Source of the DNA: Bog-756 sp963710495
GTDB lineage: Bacteria > Actinomycetota > Acidimicrobiia > Acidimicrobiales > RAAP-2
Length of the DNA: 64,000 bases
Reading direction: 5' to 3'
Assembly: GCA_963710495.1 (NCBI GenBank)
Contig: CAVQAI010000012.1
Span: 186,001 to 250,000, forward strand
Part shown: positions 63,468 to 64,000 of the stretch, one piece after another
Numbering within the stretch: position 1 is the first letter of the stretch
Layout: the number at the start of each line of letters is the position of its first letter
Notes under the pieces: model-generated
Seen by the model: only the letters and a program-made list of their open reading frames with translations
What the model was told of the DNA's origin: nothing
The model's database searches: none
Made by a program: the position numbers and the translations under genes

Positions 63468-64000
63468 GTGACGGGTCACCCGGCTATTAGCGCACGACAC
63501 CTCGGGCAGGCGCCGGCCACGCGCTGGAGGAGGCGGTCACTGCGGTGGCCGACGGCCGTCGCCACGGCGACGCTCCTTGCTCTTTTCGTCCTTTCCTCAT
63601 CGTCGTTGGCCGTCGCGTCCGGCGGGCCGACTCCACCGGCGGGCCGGCAAGGCATCGTCCACTGGCGAATGGTCGGCAGCTACGTCGAGCCGACCCTCAC
63701 CGCTGACCAAGGGCTCGCCACTGTGGCACTACCCGGGGGCGGTACGACGATCGTCTACCGGGGTGACGAGTCCGTACCCCCGACCCTCGCCGCCCGGGGT
63801 TGGACCCACATCGGCGACCCGGACTCGGCCGATGGGTACATTGTCGATGCCTACCAGGGCCCGAGCTCGGGGACGTCGAAGCTCTTCGTGGTAACAACTC
63901 CAACAGGCGCGACGGTCGAGTATGTGCACCCGCTCATCCGCGGCGAGCTCTACAACAACTCGTTCGACGCCATCTCGCCAAACGAGCAGTGGATGGTGTC
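63468..64000 (+). CDS. Secreted protein of unknown function, 3' truncated
   Basis: The frame is open from GTG 63468 to the end of the window (177 codons). A basic N-region (TRWRRRSLRWP) precedes a hydrophobic segment (AVATATLLALFVLSSSSLAVASGG), a signal peptide with an AxA-type end. The mature part (VGSYVEPTLTADQGLATVALPGGGTTIVYRGDES, DPDSADGYIVDAYQGPSSGTSKLFVVTTPTG) has no family that I recognise. GTG 63468 is the only start that keeps a full signal peptide; a GGAAGGGA lies about 12 bases upstream. Confidence 0.6.
   Translation, partial: MTGHPAISARHLGQAPATRWRRRSLRWPTAVATATLLALFVLSSSSLAVASGGPTPPAGRQGIVHWRMVGSYVEPTLTADQGLATVALPGGGTTIVYRGDESVPPTLAARGWTHIGDPDSADGYIVDAYQGPSSGTSKLFVVTTPTGATVEYVHPLIRGELYNNSFDAISPNEQWMV

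Overview
The window is about 64 kb of high-GC (roughly 70 %) chromosomal DNA from an actinobacterium. Gene content and order fit class Acidimicrobiia or a close relative best: F420-type luciferase-like oxidoreductase, Rv0049-type DUF5318 protein, actinobacterial ino1, DciA downstream of recF, and the full actinobacterial origin cluster. The taxonomic call is an inference from content and synteny; no marker was searched.

Layout. 1-5.4 kb: end of a fatty acid desaturase, pgi, and two orphan OmpR/PhoB response regulators on either side of a paired crcB/fluC fluoride channel operon, which is preceded by a clear fluoride riboswitch carrying an unusual triplicated hairpin. 5.4-9.5 kb: pstSCAB phosphate transporter with a four-repeat PHO box. 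10-20 kb: lon and mostly catabolic enzymes (two convergent and divergent mini-operons of hydrolases, LLM oxidoreductase, CoA transferase, EEP phosphatase), a methyltransferase and a Nudix protein. 20-27.4 kb: dnaB-rplI-rpsR-ssb-rpsF, panB, DUF5318, PadR-ino1. This matches the order of the M. tuberculosis Rv0046c-Rv0058 block. 27.5-53 kb: pcnA, DUF6049, murJ, degV, trxB, trxA, cwlM, parB, parA, two perfect parS sites, rsmG, jag, yidC, yidD, rnpA, rpmH, dnaA, an oriC-like dnaA-dnaN spacer with DnaA boxes, dnaN, recF, dciA, gyrB, gyrA. This is the replication-origin region. 53-55.7 kb: a DUF1254/DUF1214 protein, a sulfotransferase and tRNA-Ile(GAT).

55.6-63.3 kb looks like an integrated, decaying island. 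It starts at the 3' half of tRNA-Ile and ends at a 46-nt imperfect copy of that half (42/46 identical). It holds lower-GC cargo: SRPBCC proteins, a K+ channel, a DUF1269-like protein, a decayed IS110-family element with a long 5' noncoding end where a bridge RNA would be expected, a lipoprotein esterase, and a secreted seven-repeat beta-propeller. The window ends in a truncated secreted-protein gene.

Many genes between about 30.7 and 61.5 kb are interrupted by single-base indels. Affected genes include trxB, parA, parB and yidC, where loss is improbable, and cwlM has two mutually compensating shifts. I therefore read most core-gene shifts as sequence or assembly errors. In the island the same signal may be true decay.

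Phosphate is a recurring regulatory theme: 11-bp-phased GTTCAC repeats precede both pstS and the second response regulator. Replication and segregation functions (DnaA boxes, parS, ParAB, DnaB, SSB, DciA, gyrase) make up the core of the window.
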